Source of the DNA: Acidobacteriota bacterium
Lineage (GTDB): Bacteria > Acidobacteriota > Polarisedimenticolia > JACPZX01
Length of the DNA: 64,000 nt
NCBI GenBank assembly: GCA_016195325.1
Contig: JACPZX010000101.1
Location: forward strand, 45,428-109,427
Direction of reading: 5' to 3'
Part shown: one piece after another, positions 1 to 8,735 of the stretch
Numbering within the stretch: position 1 is the first letter of the stretch
Layout of the letters: each line of letters opens with the position of its first letter
Notes under the pieces: model-generated
Seen by the model: the letters and a program-made list of their open reading frames with translations, nothing else
The model's database searches: none
Told to the model about the DNA's origin: nothing
Made by a program: the position numbers and the translations under genes

Positions 1-1
1 T

Positions 2-660
<659 letters not shown>

Positions 661-996
661 GCGGGCTCGGTGCGCCGCTCTGCGCCTCCGGTCGCCCGCG
701 TCCTTCCCCATGAACCTGGCGGACTCCGGCTCTCGGCTGGCGCCGCCGCGGAGGGAATAATTGACGGCCGGAGGTACAATTCTTGAACCGTCGGCGATGC
801 GGCACCCGGGTCCGGTGGAGTTCCAACACGGGAACTGTCCGGGGAGACGGCGCCGCGAGGACTCCCGAAGCCGAGTGGCACCTCGGTTGCTTGAGAAATC
901 TTCGAACTCCCCGGCGGGGCATGGGTGAGCGCCCCTGACGAGGACCGCGGATCCGACAGCCCCGCGCGCCGGTCAGCCCCGCCGGTGGAGGTAATC
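661..996. other. Intergenic region between convergent genes, no gene seen
   Basis: About 335 bp separate the end of the HIT gene from the end of a glycosyltransferase on the other strand. Open frames here are short or antisense and have no family features. The only structure I see is the hairpin at the right end, listed separately. This gap marks the boundary between the murA side and the polysaccharide region. Confidence 0.5.
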
Positions 997-1015
997 ATCC
1001 CCCCGCGAGGGGGAT
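997..1015 (-). terminator. Candidate hairpin at the end of the glycosyltransferase gene
   Basis: A perfect 7-bp stem (ATCCCCC pairing with GGGGGAT, 5-nt loop) begins inside the stop codon of the minus-strand glycosyltransferase. There is no T-run after it, so it may be a transcript-end or stabilising hairpin rather than a classic intrinsic terminator. Confidence 0.4.
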
Positions 1016-2121
1016 CAACTGGATGCGAGCACCCGCTCGTACATCTCGAGGTACTGCGGCACGAGCGAGGCCCAGTCGAAAATCTCGCGCGCCCGGGTGC
1101 GATTTCGCTCGCCGCGAGCCCTCCGAAGCTCGGGCGAGCGCGCGGCCGCGAGGTGCGGCAGCAGCGCGCCAGGCTCGCGCAGAGGGCTGATCTGCTCGTC
1201 GTCGCCAATGATGTACCGGAAAGAAGGGATGTCTCGAACGAGCACCGCGAGTCCAGCGGCCATCGCCTCGATGACGGCGATCCCGAACGCCTCGTGTTGT
1301 GACGCGAACAGGGCGAGGTCGGAGGCCGCGAGATAATCGGTCACCCTCTCCGGTTCGACCGTTCGGAGAAATACGCGGCCCGGCGCGATGCGGGCGGCCA
1401 TCGCCTCGAGCTCGGGCGTCTCGTCGGTGCGGTGTCCCAGCCAGACGAGCGACCAGTCCGCAACGTCGGGATGGCCGAGCTCCTCGATCAGATAATCGCC
1501 GCCCTTGAATGACCGGATGTGCGCCGCGAGCGTGATGGCCAGCGGCCCCTTCGGCAATCCGAGCATCGCGCGCGCCTGCTCGCTGGACAGCCGAGGCTCG
1601 AAGCGCGAGGTGAAGACGCCGAGTGGAACGATGAACATGCGGGATGGATCCATGAGACCCGACTTCGGAGACGGTAGCTGCCACGGACCCAGGAGGTGCA
1701 CGAAATCCTGGAGCGCATAGTGCTCGGCGGGCTGATTGGACCCGTTGCTGAAAAGAAGGCGGCCCCCGCCGAGGAGATTCCCGTTGAGGCGCCTGAGCAC
1801 GTTGATGGTCACGCCATCGCTGACGTGAATGACGTGGGGACGGAATCTCCAGAGAGCCGGGAGCACGGCCCCGGCGAAGACGACCTGCTCGACGTAGTAC
1901 GCGCGGTCTTCCGACAGGCCGATCCGGGCCAGAGACTCCCGGGACGGGCATGGAATCGTGGCGCCGGGAATCCCCGGCGGACATCTCCCGGCGAAGACTC
2001 TGACGTCGGCATGATTCGCGAGCGCTTCCGCCAGATCCGTCGAGAATCGCTCGTACCCTCTTCGCACGCGTCCGACCCCGGGGCACGGCACGGCGATGCG
2101 GAGCCCGGAGCCTGACCTCAC
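1015..2121 (-). CDS. Glycosyltransferase family 4 (GT-B fold), polysaccharide locus
   Basis: This 368-residue protein has the two-domain GT4 layout. The N-terminal acceptor half includes the Gly-rich start GRVRRGYERFSTDLAEAL. The C-terminal nucleotide-sugar half has LALFASQHEAFGIAVIEAMA, the E-x7-E donor-binding motif. It probably transfers a hexose onto a lipid-linked glycan at the cytoplasmic face of the membrane. The GTG start overlaps the stop of the upstream FkbM methyltransferase by 4 bp (GTGA), so the two form one transcription unit. Donor and acceptor are unknown. Confidence 0.88.
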   Translation of the reverse strand: MRSGSGLRIAVPCPGVGRVRRGYERFSTDLAEALANHADVRVFAGRCPPGIPGATIPCPSRESLARIGLSEDRAYYVEQVVFAGAVLPALWRFRPHVIHVSDGVTINVLRRLNGNLLGGGRLLFSNGSNQPAEHYALQDFVHLLGPWQLPSPKSGLMDPSRMFIVPLGVFTSRFEPRLSSEQARAMLGLPKGPLAITLAAHIRSFKGGDYLIEELGHPDVADWSLVWLGHRTDETPELEAMAARIAPGRVFLRTVEPERVTDYLAASDLALFASQHEAFGIAVIEAMAAGLAVLVRDIPSFRYIIGDDEQISPLREPGALLPHLAAARSPELRRARGERNRTRAREIFDWASLVPQYLEMYERVLASS

Positions 2122-2996
2122 GGGCGCTCCACGCCCGAACGCCCGGGGACTCTCGAACCCGCGGCGGGAACGAAGACCTCGTCGTACTGGACCGGGGCAG
2201 CCTTCTCCATCTCGGCGCCCACGAGGGGAGTGAACCCGTGCCTGCCGAAGAACGCGTAGAGCTCCTCGGGGCTCCGGCCGGCCTGTTCCAGGTATCGACG
2301 CGTGATCTCCACGATGAACGTGGCCCGCTTCATGAGGCCCATGACGGGCTCGAATGCGTCGAGCACAGACATCTCGTCCCCTTCCACGTCGATCTTGACG
2401 CAGGCGACTCGGGCCAGGTCGTCGGCCGTCATGGCCTCGGCGACGGGGACGAAGCTGACCGTCATCGGAGAGGCGTACGTCCGAATCCTGAGCCGGGAGT
2501 TCATCCCGGGATTGTCCTTGTAGGCGACGTAAAGCGTCGATTCGCTCCGGGCGGGGCCGATCCCCTTCTCGATGGGAGTCACGTTCGAGACGTGGTTCAT
2601 CTCGATGTTCTCGAGGAGCGTCTTGAACTCCCGCGGCGACGGCTCGAACGCGAAGACCCGGCCGCGTCCACCCAGCGCCCTGGCCGCGACCAGGGTCATG
2701 TATCCGATGTTCGCGCCGACGTCGATGAAATGGCCGCCCCCGCCGAGCGAGCGGAGGATGTTTTCCACAACCAGAGGATCGTGTCCCTCCCTCGTGATGA
2801 GCTTCCGATCCAGGACGGCCAGCGGAGAGAGTCTGAGCGCGACGCCGTCCACTTCGTAAACGGCCTTGCCCACGAGCTTCTCGAGGAGAATCCCGAGTCG
2901 ATACTTTCCCCGATGGAACGGAAAGTGCGCGTCGTAGAACAGGTACGCTCGATGAACGAGCTTCCTGACCTCGTTCAGGGGGGAGTGGGAGGCCAT
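2118..2996 (-). CDS. FkbM family SAM-dependent methyltransferase
   Basis: This 292-residue protein has the SAM-binding motif I FIDVGANIGYMTLVAA at about residues 92-107 and the later acidic motif VFAFEPSPREFKTLLENI. A further FkbM feature is VACVKIDVEGDEMSVLDAF. FkbM-type enzymes O-methylate sugars, among other substrates. In this locus the likely target is a hydroxyl on the repeat-unit sugar. It overlaps the glycosyltransferase downstream by 4 bp and lies 120 bp after the flippase gene. A second FkbM gene lies at 5.1-6.0 kb. Confidence 0.88.
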   Translation of the reverse strand: MASHSPLNEVRKLVHRAYLFYDAHFPFHRGKYRLGILLEKLVGKAVYEVDGVALRLSPLAVLDRKLITREGHDPLVVENILRSLGGGGHFIDVGANIGYMTLVAARALGGRGRVFAFEPSPREFKTLLENIEMNHVSNVTPIEKGIGPARSESTLYVAYKDNPGMNSRLRIRTYASPMTVSFVPVAEAMTADDLARVACVKIDVEGDEMSVLDAFEPVMGLMKRATFIVEITRRYLEQAGRSPEELYAFFGRHGFTPLVGAEMEKAAPVQYDEVFVPAAGSRVPGRSGVERP

Positions 2997-3115
2997 GTCC
3001 TAGTCGCTCCGCGTCGGCAATGCGAATGGCGGTGGGGGCGTCACGACGATGGCAACACCCGGGCCGCTGCGCATGTGGGGTTGGATGTCCTCGGAAGTTC
3101 CGACCCGACCCGGCT

Positions 3116-4600
3116 TCACGGTCGCGCTCTCAGACCTCGAACCGTCTCTGCCATGGTCGGCAGCAGCTGGGAGGAAAACCAGGAATCCGTCAGCGCGAGG
3201 AGTCCCGCGTAGATACCGACTCCGATTGCGATTTCCACGCCGAGGAGCCAGATAGACGAGGGCCCGGCAAGAAGCCTCCGGCTGAAGTAAACCGTGGTCG
3301 CCATGCCGACGGAAGCCAGAATCGGGGGCGCCAAACCTCTCAGAACGTTGCCCCCGGAACAAGCGACGAGCCGCATACCGCGCGCCAGAAGGAACGTCGC
3401 GGCGGCCATGCCGGCGAGACAGACCGACAGCGAGGCTCCGACGACGCCCAGAAGCACGGTGGCCGGGTAGATGGCCAGAAGGATCGCGCCGAGAAAGACG
3501 TACGTCGCCTGAGCCACGATGTCGGGTCGGCCGATTCCCCCGACGATCATGCCCAGCAGCGAGTAGACCGCAATCCACGGCCCGGCGAGGCAGAAGACTC
3601 GGAGCGGTGCCAGCATGCCGCTCCACTTCGCGTCGAACGCGACCTGGACGAGATCGGACGAGACCGCGAGGATTCCGGCAGAGATGGGAGCGGCAATCAC
3701 CATCATGTAGGAGAGCGCCCGGAGAAACCCCTTGCGCAGTCTCGCGGAATCCTCCTGCACGCTCGAGAAGACAGGGAAGGCCACCCGAAACACGGGCGTG
3801 AAGAAACTTGTCGCCGGGATGCTCGCGACCCGCCACGCGAACGAGTAGAGACCAAGCGGTTCGGCCCCCAGAAGGCGGCCGACAATCGCCTTGTCGGCCT
3901 GGGAGCCGACGTAATTCGTGGCGGCCCCGCGGAAGATGTGCTTGCCAAAACCTCTGAACTCCGAGATCTGCTCCCACCTCCATCGAAGGGCCGGCATGTA
4001 GGGACGCACTGCGTACGAAGCGATGAGCATCGCGGTCCTGCCGATCAGGTAGCCCCATGCGATGGCCCACACACTCCGGATGGCGAGGGCGATGATGACT
4101 GACGATACTGTATCGACGAGAATGCCTATGAGGCTGGGCAGCGCGAATCGACCGAAGCTCAGCTCTCGTTCCAGCAGCGACAGCGCGGGGTTCTGCAGGC
4201 ATTGAATCAGGAAGCTGAATGCGACGACTCGGATTACGGGGACAGCCGATCCGGTGGCAAAAAAAACGCCCGCCAACGGGGAGACGATCCACGTAGCGGC
4301 GAAGAGCGTTATGCCGCGCGCCACGGTCACGCAGAAGACGGAGTCGAGATAGGGCGTCGCGTCGCCGCGCTTCTGGACGAGCGCCTGATAGAAGCCCGTC
4401 TGAGAAAGCGCCTCGCCGGCCTGGACGACGAGAAGGGCCATCCCCATGACGCCGAAATCGGTGGGGGTCAATATGTTCGCCAGAACGAGCGCCCGGACAA
4501 AGATGATGAGGCTCTCGAGAGCGCCCGCGACCCCCAGGATCGCGCCCCCTTTGAGCGCAACTGCTCGAAGGGAGGCTCGTTCCTTTGTCGGTGCGATCAC
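3116..4600 (-). CDS. Wzx-like oligosaccharide flippase (MATE/MVF superfamily)
   Basis: This 494-residue integral membrane protein has about 12-14 hydrophobic segments. The N-terminal region GGAILGVAGALESLIIFVRA, followed by ANILTPTDFGVMGMALLV, is characteristic of the polysaccharide biosynthesis protein family that flips undecaprenyl-PP-linked repeat units to the periplasm. The GTG start is chosen because the family begins here and because a short upstream frame ends in a GTGA overlap. Neighbouring genes (glycosyltransferases, methyltransferases, Wzy-like, Wza-like, Wzc-like) support a Wzx/Wzy pathway. Confidence 0.9.
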   Translation of the reverse strand: MIAPTKERASLRAVALKGGAILGVAGALESLIIFVRALVLANILTPTDFGVMGMALLVVQAGEALSQTGFYQALVQKRGDATPYLDSVFCVTVARGITLFAATWIVSPLAGVFFATGSAVPVIRVVAFSFLIQCLQNPALSLLERELSFGRFALPSLIGILVDTVSSVIIALAIRSVWAIAWGYLIGRTAMLIASYAVRPYMPALRWRWEQISEFRGFGKHIFRGAATNYVGSQADKAIVGRLLGAEPLGLYSFAWRVASIPATSFFTPVFRVAFPVFSSVQEDSARLRKGFLRALSYMMVIAAPISAGILAVSSDLVQVAFDAKWSGMLAPLRVFCLAGPWIAVYSLLGMIVGGIGRPDIVAQATYVFLGAILLAIYPATVLLGVVGASLSVCLAGMAAATFLLARGMRLVACSGGNVLRGLAPPILASVGMATTVYFSRRLLAGPSSIWLLGVEIAIGVGIYAGLLALTDSWFSSQLLPTMAETVRGLRARP

Positions 4601-4803
4601 GAAAAACGTCTCTCCGCGAGGGGGCCCGATTCCAGCGATTCACTGACAACCGCGATGCCTCCGGTCGAGAAAGACGCGCCGACGAAGGCGGAGGAGGAGG
4701 TGCGCAGCGTCGCGGAGTCTAGCACGGAGATACCAGGGTCTGGGTCCTCGGGATCCAGGGTCAGGGTGTGAGTCTTCACGTCGCCGGATCGGGAGCCCGA
4801 CAT
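4597..4803 (-). CDS. Possible small protein coupled to the flippase gene
   Basis: A 68-codon minus-strand frame beginning at an ATG (MSGSRSGDVKTHTLTLDPED...) ends in a GTGA overlap with the flippase start, as expected for translational coupling. Third-position G/C looks gene-like, but there is no convincing ribosome binding site and no family is recognised. If it is not real, the 4601-5062 stretch is about 460 bp of non-coding or remnant DNA between the flippase and the second FkbM gene. Confidence 0.28.
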   Translation of the reverse strand: MSGSRSGDVKTHTLTLDPEDPDPGISVLDSATLRTSSSAFVGASFSTGGIAVVSESLESGPLAERRFS

Positions 4804-5062
4804 CTGGTCGGAGTTGGCGCTTCTGCGCGAGGTCGTCCACGCGGACGGCTTTCTTCCATCGTTGCGGGAGCGGGTGGAAAACGCCGCGACGCGCCGACCG
4901 AAGGCACCCCATGTCAACCGGGCTGTCTCGTTGGCTCCAGATCGCCCGGCCGACGCGGATCCACGGGGATAGCGGGCCGGAACCAGGCCGCCCCGTGCCG
5001 CTCGCGATTCGGGCCGCCCACACGGACCCGACCTGCCGTCCACGCCGTCGGGAGCCCGGACG

Positions 5063-5965
5063 TCAGACGCGTCCAGGGGGATGGGACGCGAGCATGTTCC
5101 AGCCGCGAGCTCGGCAGACCGCGAGCGCGTTCTCTGGATCCAGCGTGGCGAGGTAGCTGGGGGCCTCGTAGGACGAGCAGATTCGACGGGCTTCCGTCGG
5201 CTCCAGTCGAGGTCCGAAGATGCGCCATCCAATCTGGAATAGCGCGTACCGGTGATTCCGCAGCAGGGAACTGACGGGGCTCTCCGGGCCTTGATGATCC
5301 TCGAAAACGATGTGACGGATGGCTCCGCGGCGGAGCGTTTCGCCTCCCCCCTTTATGACCGCCAGTTCGTGTCCTTCGACGTCGAGCTTCATGACGGACG
5401 CCGTGCGCCGGCCCATGATGCCATCGAGGGTCTCCGTCTCCACAGCAATCCCCGCTTCGGGTGATCCGCCGCCCTCCTCGAGCCGCGCGATGCCGTCGTT
5501 CTTGTCGAATCCGTGTGGAATCGTCAGTCGCGCCTCCCCCGCGCGCACGCTCAGCGCCTTGTTCCGAAGCTCCACCCTGGCGAACGGCACCGACTTGCGG
5601 ACGTGCTCAATGTTCGTTTCAAGCGTCCCGAAGAGGGCCGGATGGGGCTCGAACGAAAGGAGCTCGCCCTTCTCGGCCGCCGCGAGTCCCATCACCACCG
5701 ACATGTACCCGATGTTCGCTCCGACGTCCAGAACGAAATCTCCCGGCGAGATCAGACGCGTCAGGATCTCGGACACCGCGATGTCGAACACCCCCGTGGT
5801 CCACACGCTCCTGCCGACCACTTTCGCGGTGTCCAACGTGATCCGGACGCCCCAGGGGAGGTGAACCGACTGAACTCCTTGCGCGGGGTGCGCCGCGGTT
5901 CGCCAGGCACGAATGAGGATCTGGCGGGGACGGCACACGTACCAGGGTTTCCACAACGACATCAT
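5063..5965 (-). CDS. FkbM family SAM-dependent methyltransferase (second copy)
   Basis: This 300-residue protein has motif I FVLDVGANIGYMSVVMG at about residues 76-92, then LLSFEPHPALFGTLETNIEHV and the segment SVMKLDVEGHELAVIKGG. These mark the FkbM family and parallel the 2.1-3.0 kb gene without being a close copy. It probably methylates a sugar hydroxyl of the exported polysaccharide. The ATG at 5965 has GAGG about six bases upstream. The C terminus reads ALAVCRARGWNMLA, which is common in this subfamily. It faces away from the 6.6 kb glycosyltransferase. Confidence 0.88.
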   Translation of the reverse strand: MMSLWKPWYVCRPRQILIRAWRTAAHPAQGVQSVHLPWGVRITLDTAKVVGRSVWTTGVFDIAVSEILTRLISPGDFVLDVGANIGYMSVVMGLAAAEKGELLSFEPHPALFGTLETNIEHVRKSVPFARVELRNKALSVRAGEARLTIPHGFDKNDGIARLEEGGGSPEAGIAVETETLDGIMGRRTASVMKLDVEGHELAVIKGGGETLRRGAIRHIVFEDHQGPESPVSSLLRNHRYALFQIGWRIFGPRLEPTEARRICSSYEAPSYLATLDPENALAVCRARGWNMLASHPPGRV

Positions 5966-6571
5966 GCCAGCCTCGCCGGTTCACGCCGATGGAAGCGGCC
6001 CTCGGAATCTCTCGCCGCGCCGGCGATTGTGCGGATCGGCCAGGCGCTCCTGCCGTCGCCCGAGGTGCGCAATCTCTTGGCGCGTCAACGTCATGGTACA
6101 ACGCCCCGCCGACCTGGAGCGAGTCCCGACCATCGAGCGGCCGGCACGTCCGTCCCGGCGGAGAGCGAGAGCTCCCGCGCGCCATGCCGCGGCTCTCGCC
6201 CCCGGATCGCATGCTAGAATCCTCGCCGTTCCGCCAGGGCCATCAGGTTCTCGCGCGCTTTGAGGCTCTCCTGGTCGGCATCGCTCGGAGTTGAGCGCGT
6301 CGAACGTCGGGCAGACCGTGGCGCTACGTCCGTACCGGCGATTCGGGACGGCCGGCCGGGGCTGCGGCCTGGCCCTCGAACCGCCGCCCTGTCCCGCCGG
6401 CTGCGACCGGCAGATCGCAAGAGTGGGGAGCGTCTCCTCTCGATTCTTCCGCTGGCTGTCGCGGCCAACCGAATCACAGCGTGAGCGGCGTCGGGAGTTC
6501 GGGACGACCTGCTCGGTCGGGCGCCTTGTCACGTTGACGACGCGGGCGAACTCGATCTGGAGGGCGGAACG
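5966..6571. other. 606-bp divergent intergenic region without a clear gene
   Basis: This stretch separates the divergently transcribed FkbM and glycosyltransferase genes and must hold their promoters. I found no convincing -35/-10 pair and no reading frame with recognisable features. The short open frames on both strands look like composition effects. Confidence 0.4.
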
Positions 6572-7693
6572 ATGTTGCGGGTCCTGAATGTGCACAGCGG
6601 AAACCTCTTCGGGGGCCTCGAGACGTTTCTCATCGCGCTGGCGCGCTTTCGCGGGCTGTGCCCGGAGATGGAGCCGGAGTTCGCACTCGCATTCGAGGGC
6701 CGCCTCGCGACCGAGCTGCGCCGGGAAGGCGTCGCCGTGCACGCGCTTGGGGAAGTCCGCGGCCGGAACCCGCGGTCGGTTCTGCGGGCGCGTGCCGAGC
6801 TGCGCCGGTTGATTGAGACGGGGCGATTCAACGTCGCCATGACCCACTCCACATGGACCCAGTCGCTCCTCGCCAAGGAGATTCGCCGCGCGCGATTGCC
6901 GTACGCGTTTTACCTTCACGAGATCACGAAGGGGCGCGCATGGGTCGACATCATGGCGCGCTGGACGCCGCCCGACATCGTCATTTGCGACAGCCGGTAC
7001 ACGGCGGTCACGACGTCCAACGTGCTTTATCCCGGCGCCCCGTGGGAAGTGCTGTACTGCGCTTCGGCCCCCGTGCCGCCCGCCGAACCCGGAGTGCGCG
7101 AGCGCGTGCGCCGGGAGTTGGGCTCACCGATAGGCGGAACAGTCATCATCCAGGTGAGCCGCATGGAGGAGTGGAAGGGGCATCGATTGCATCTCGAGGC
7201 GCTTGGCCTCCTGCGCGACCTGGACGGCTGGGAGTGCTGGATGGTCGGCGGCGCCCAGAGACCCATGGAGATTAGGTATTTGGAGAGCCTGAGGCGGCAA
7301 GCGAGCACCCTCGGCATCGCGGAACGGCTGCGGTTTCTCGGACAAAGGTCGGATGTGCCCGCGCTTCTCCGGTCCGCGGACATTCATTGCCAGCCGAACA
7401 CGGGTCCGGAGCCATTCGGCCTCACTTTCATAGAAGCGCTCTCAGCCGGCCTGCCGGTCGTCACCACGGCGATGGGCGGTCCGCTCGAAATCGTCGATCC
7501 GAGCTGCGGTCTCCTGGTGCCTCCCGCCCCTTCGGCGCTCGCGGAGGGACTGAGGCGAGTCATCACGGATCGCAAGTTGCGAGAAGCGCTCGGGGCGGGC
7601 GGGCCCCCGCGGGCCCGACTTCTCTGCGATCCGGCGCAGCAGCTTCACAAGCTCAGGACGATTCTCGGACGGGTCGGCGAGTCCCGTCGGTAG
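6572..7693 (+). CDS. Glycosyltransferase family 4
   Basis: This 373-residue GT4 protein starts with MLRVLNVHSGNLFGGLETFL, where the GGLE loop contacts the donor. The C-terminal donor-binding stretch is EPFGLTFIEALSAGLPVVTT. The ATG at 6572 follows GGAGGGCGGA. It is the only plus-strand gene of the polysaccharide region. Its last ~41 bp overlap the end of the convergent methyltransferase gene. The role is inferred from context: addition of one sugar to a lipid-linked oligosaccharide in the cytoplasm. Confidence 0.88.
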   Translation: MLRVLNVHSGNLFGGLETFLIALARFRGLCPEMEPEFALAFEGRLATELRREGVAVHALGEVRGRNPRSVLRARAELRRLIETGRFNVAMTHSTWTQSLLAKEIRRARLPYAFYLHEITKGRAWVDIMARWTPPDIVICDSRYTAVTTSNVLYPGAPWEVLYCASAPVPPAEPGVRERVRRELGSPIGGTVIIQVSRMEEWKGHRLHLEALGLLRDLDGWECWMVGGAQRPMEIRYLESLRRQASTLGIAERLRFLGQRSDVPALLRSADIHCQPNTGPEPFGLTFIEALSAGLPVVTTAMGGPLEIVDPSCGLLVPPAPSALAEGLRRVITDRKLREALGAGGPPRARLLCDPAQQLHKLRTILGRVGESRR

Positions 7694-8354
7694 TCGCTCG
7701 CGGTCCTGCGGCTTCCGGTCTCGAGGCGACAACGATGACGTTGTCGCTGAAGGCCCGCCCGCGACTTCCCCGCTGCGCTCGGACGAACCACGGCCAGCGC
7801 CTGGAGGTCAGCGGAATCCGCCCGCTGCCGGTATACATCGCCTCCACGTGTTCGAGCCCGTTCTCCCTGGCCATCCGAACGAGATCAATCTCCAGCAGCG
7901 CGCTGACGTGGGACGGATACAAACCGGGTCGCTCCTGAAAGAACATGAACTCGTTCCGAACGAGCAATGAGATCTTTGACGCAAGACTCAACTGGTTGGG
8001 AGTTGTCACCACGACGAGCCCACCGGGCCTGACGATACGGACGATTTCGCGGAACAGGGCGCGGGGATTCTCAAGGTGCTCGATGGTCTCGATCGAGCAA
8101 ACCACATCCGCGCATCCCTCGCGCAGCCCGGTCCGTCCCGACTCGAGATCACCCAGCACGCGACGGGCGGAAGCTCCCGCGGGAAAACCCTGGTATCCGA
8201 TCAAGTCCACGCCCACATACCGGGAGAAGTGGGGACCGAGAACGCTGTAGAGCGAGCCCGCACCGCACCCGAGGTCGACCAGCACGCCGCGGTGGCGCGC
8301 TCGCCTGATAACTTGCTCGCGGGTCACCTGGTACAGCGCCTGGTCGTTGCTCAT
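7653..8354 (-). CDS. Class I SAM-dependent methyltransferase (Methyltransf_11/23 type)
   Basis: About 233 residues. Motif I is VLVDLGCGAGSLYSVLG, followed by the acidic motif YVGVDLIGYQG. Motif IV is DVVCSIETIEHLENPRALF, and then LVVVTTPN. This is the standard small-molecule or sugar methyltransferase fold. I placed the start at the internal ATG (MSNDQALYQ...). A GTG at 8402 would add 16 residues with no conserved character, and neither start has a strong ribosome binding site. The 3' end overlaps the convergent glycosyltransferase. The likely substrate is a polysaccharide precursor. Confidence 0.8.
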   Translation of the reverse strand: MSNDQALYQVTREQVIRRARHRGVLVDLGCGAGSLYSVLGPHFSRYVGVDLIGYQGFPAGASARRVLGDLESGRTGLREGCADVVCSIETIEHLENPRALFREIVRIVRPGGLVVVTTPNQLSLASKISLLVRNEFMFFQERPGLYPSHVSALLEIDLVRMARENGLEHVEAMYTGSGRIPLTSRRWPWFVRAQRGSRGRAFSDNVIVVASRPEAAGPRATTDGTRRPVRESS

Positions 8355-8402
8355 GCCCCGGCTCTCGGCGGCTCTAGTTCGAGTTCCGTCGGCGTTCGTC
8401 AC

Positions 8403-8735
8403 CCGCAGGATCCCGAGCGCGCCGTGGCCGAGAGCGCGGCGGCCTCAGGCGGTGAACAAGAACCGAGCCGGGCCACTACCGGATGGATGGCAGCCGGGAT
8501 GGACTCAGAGAGGACGTGGTGGGCCGGCCCGCCATACCCGTGAAGAAATGCTGGAATTCGAGGACCGGTGTCGCGTGACGACGGCATGGGTTGCGCCCCG
8601 TCCATCGTGGAGCGAGTTTTCTCCGACCTAGCGCGACGAGACGAGTTTGATTCGTCGACGCTTGCGAGCGAGGCACCACGATCCGTCGGCATGCCGCTTC
8701 TTAGAGGTTGGCCGTGCGGGGCTCCGAGCCCGGAC
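8403..8735. other. Intergenic stretch upstream of the methyltransferase, no gene seen
   Basis: About 330 bp lie between the end of the Wzc-like kinase gene and the methyltransferase. A minus-strand frame here ends in a GTGA overlap with the alternative methyltransferase start. Its Ser/Arg-rich translation has no family features, so I do not call it a gene. Confidence 0.4.

Noticed and set aside
7653-7693. Convergent 41-bp overlap between the glycosyltransferase and methyltransferase as a sign of misassembly
   Set aside because: Both proteins are complete with plausible C termini. Short convergent overlaps occur normally in compact genomes.
8399-8692. 97-codon minus-strand frame ending in a GTGA overlap upstream of the methyltransferase
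   Set aside because: The overlap is with an alternative start that is itself doubtful. The translation has no features and there is no ribosome binding site.
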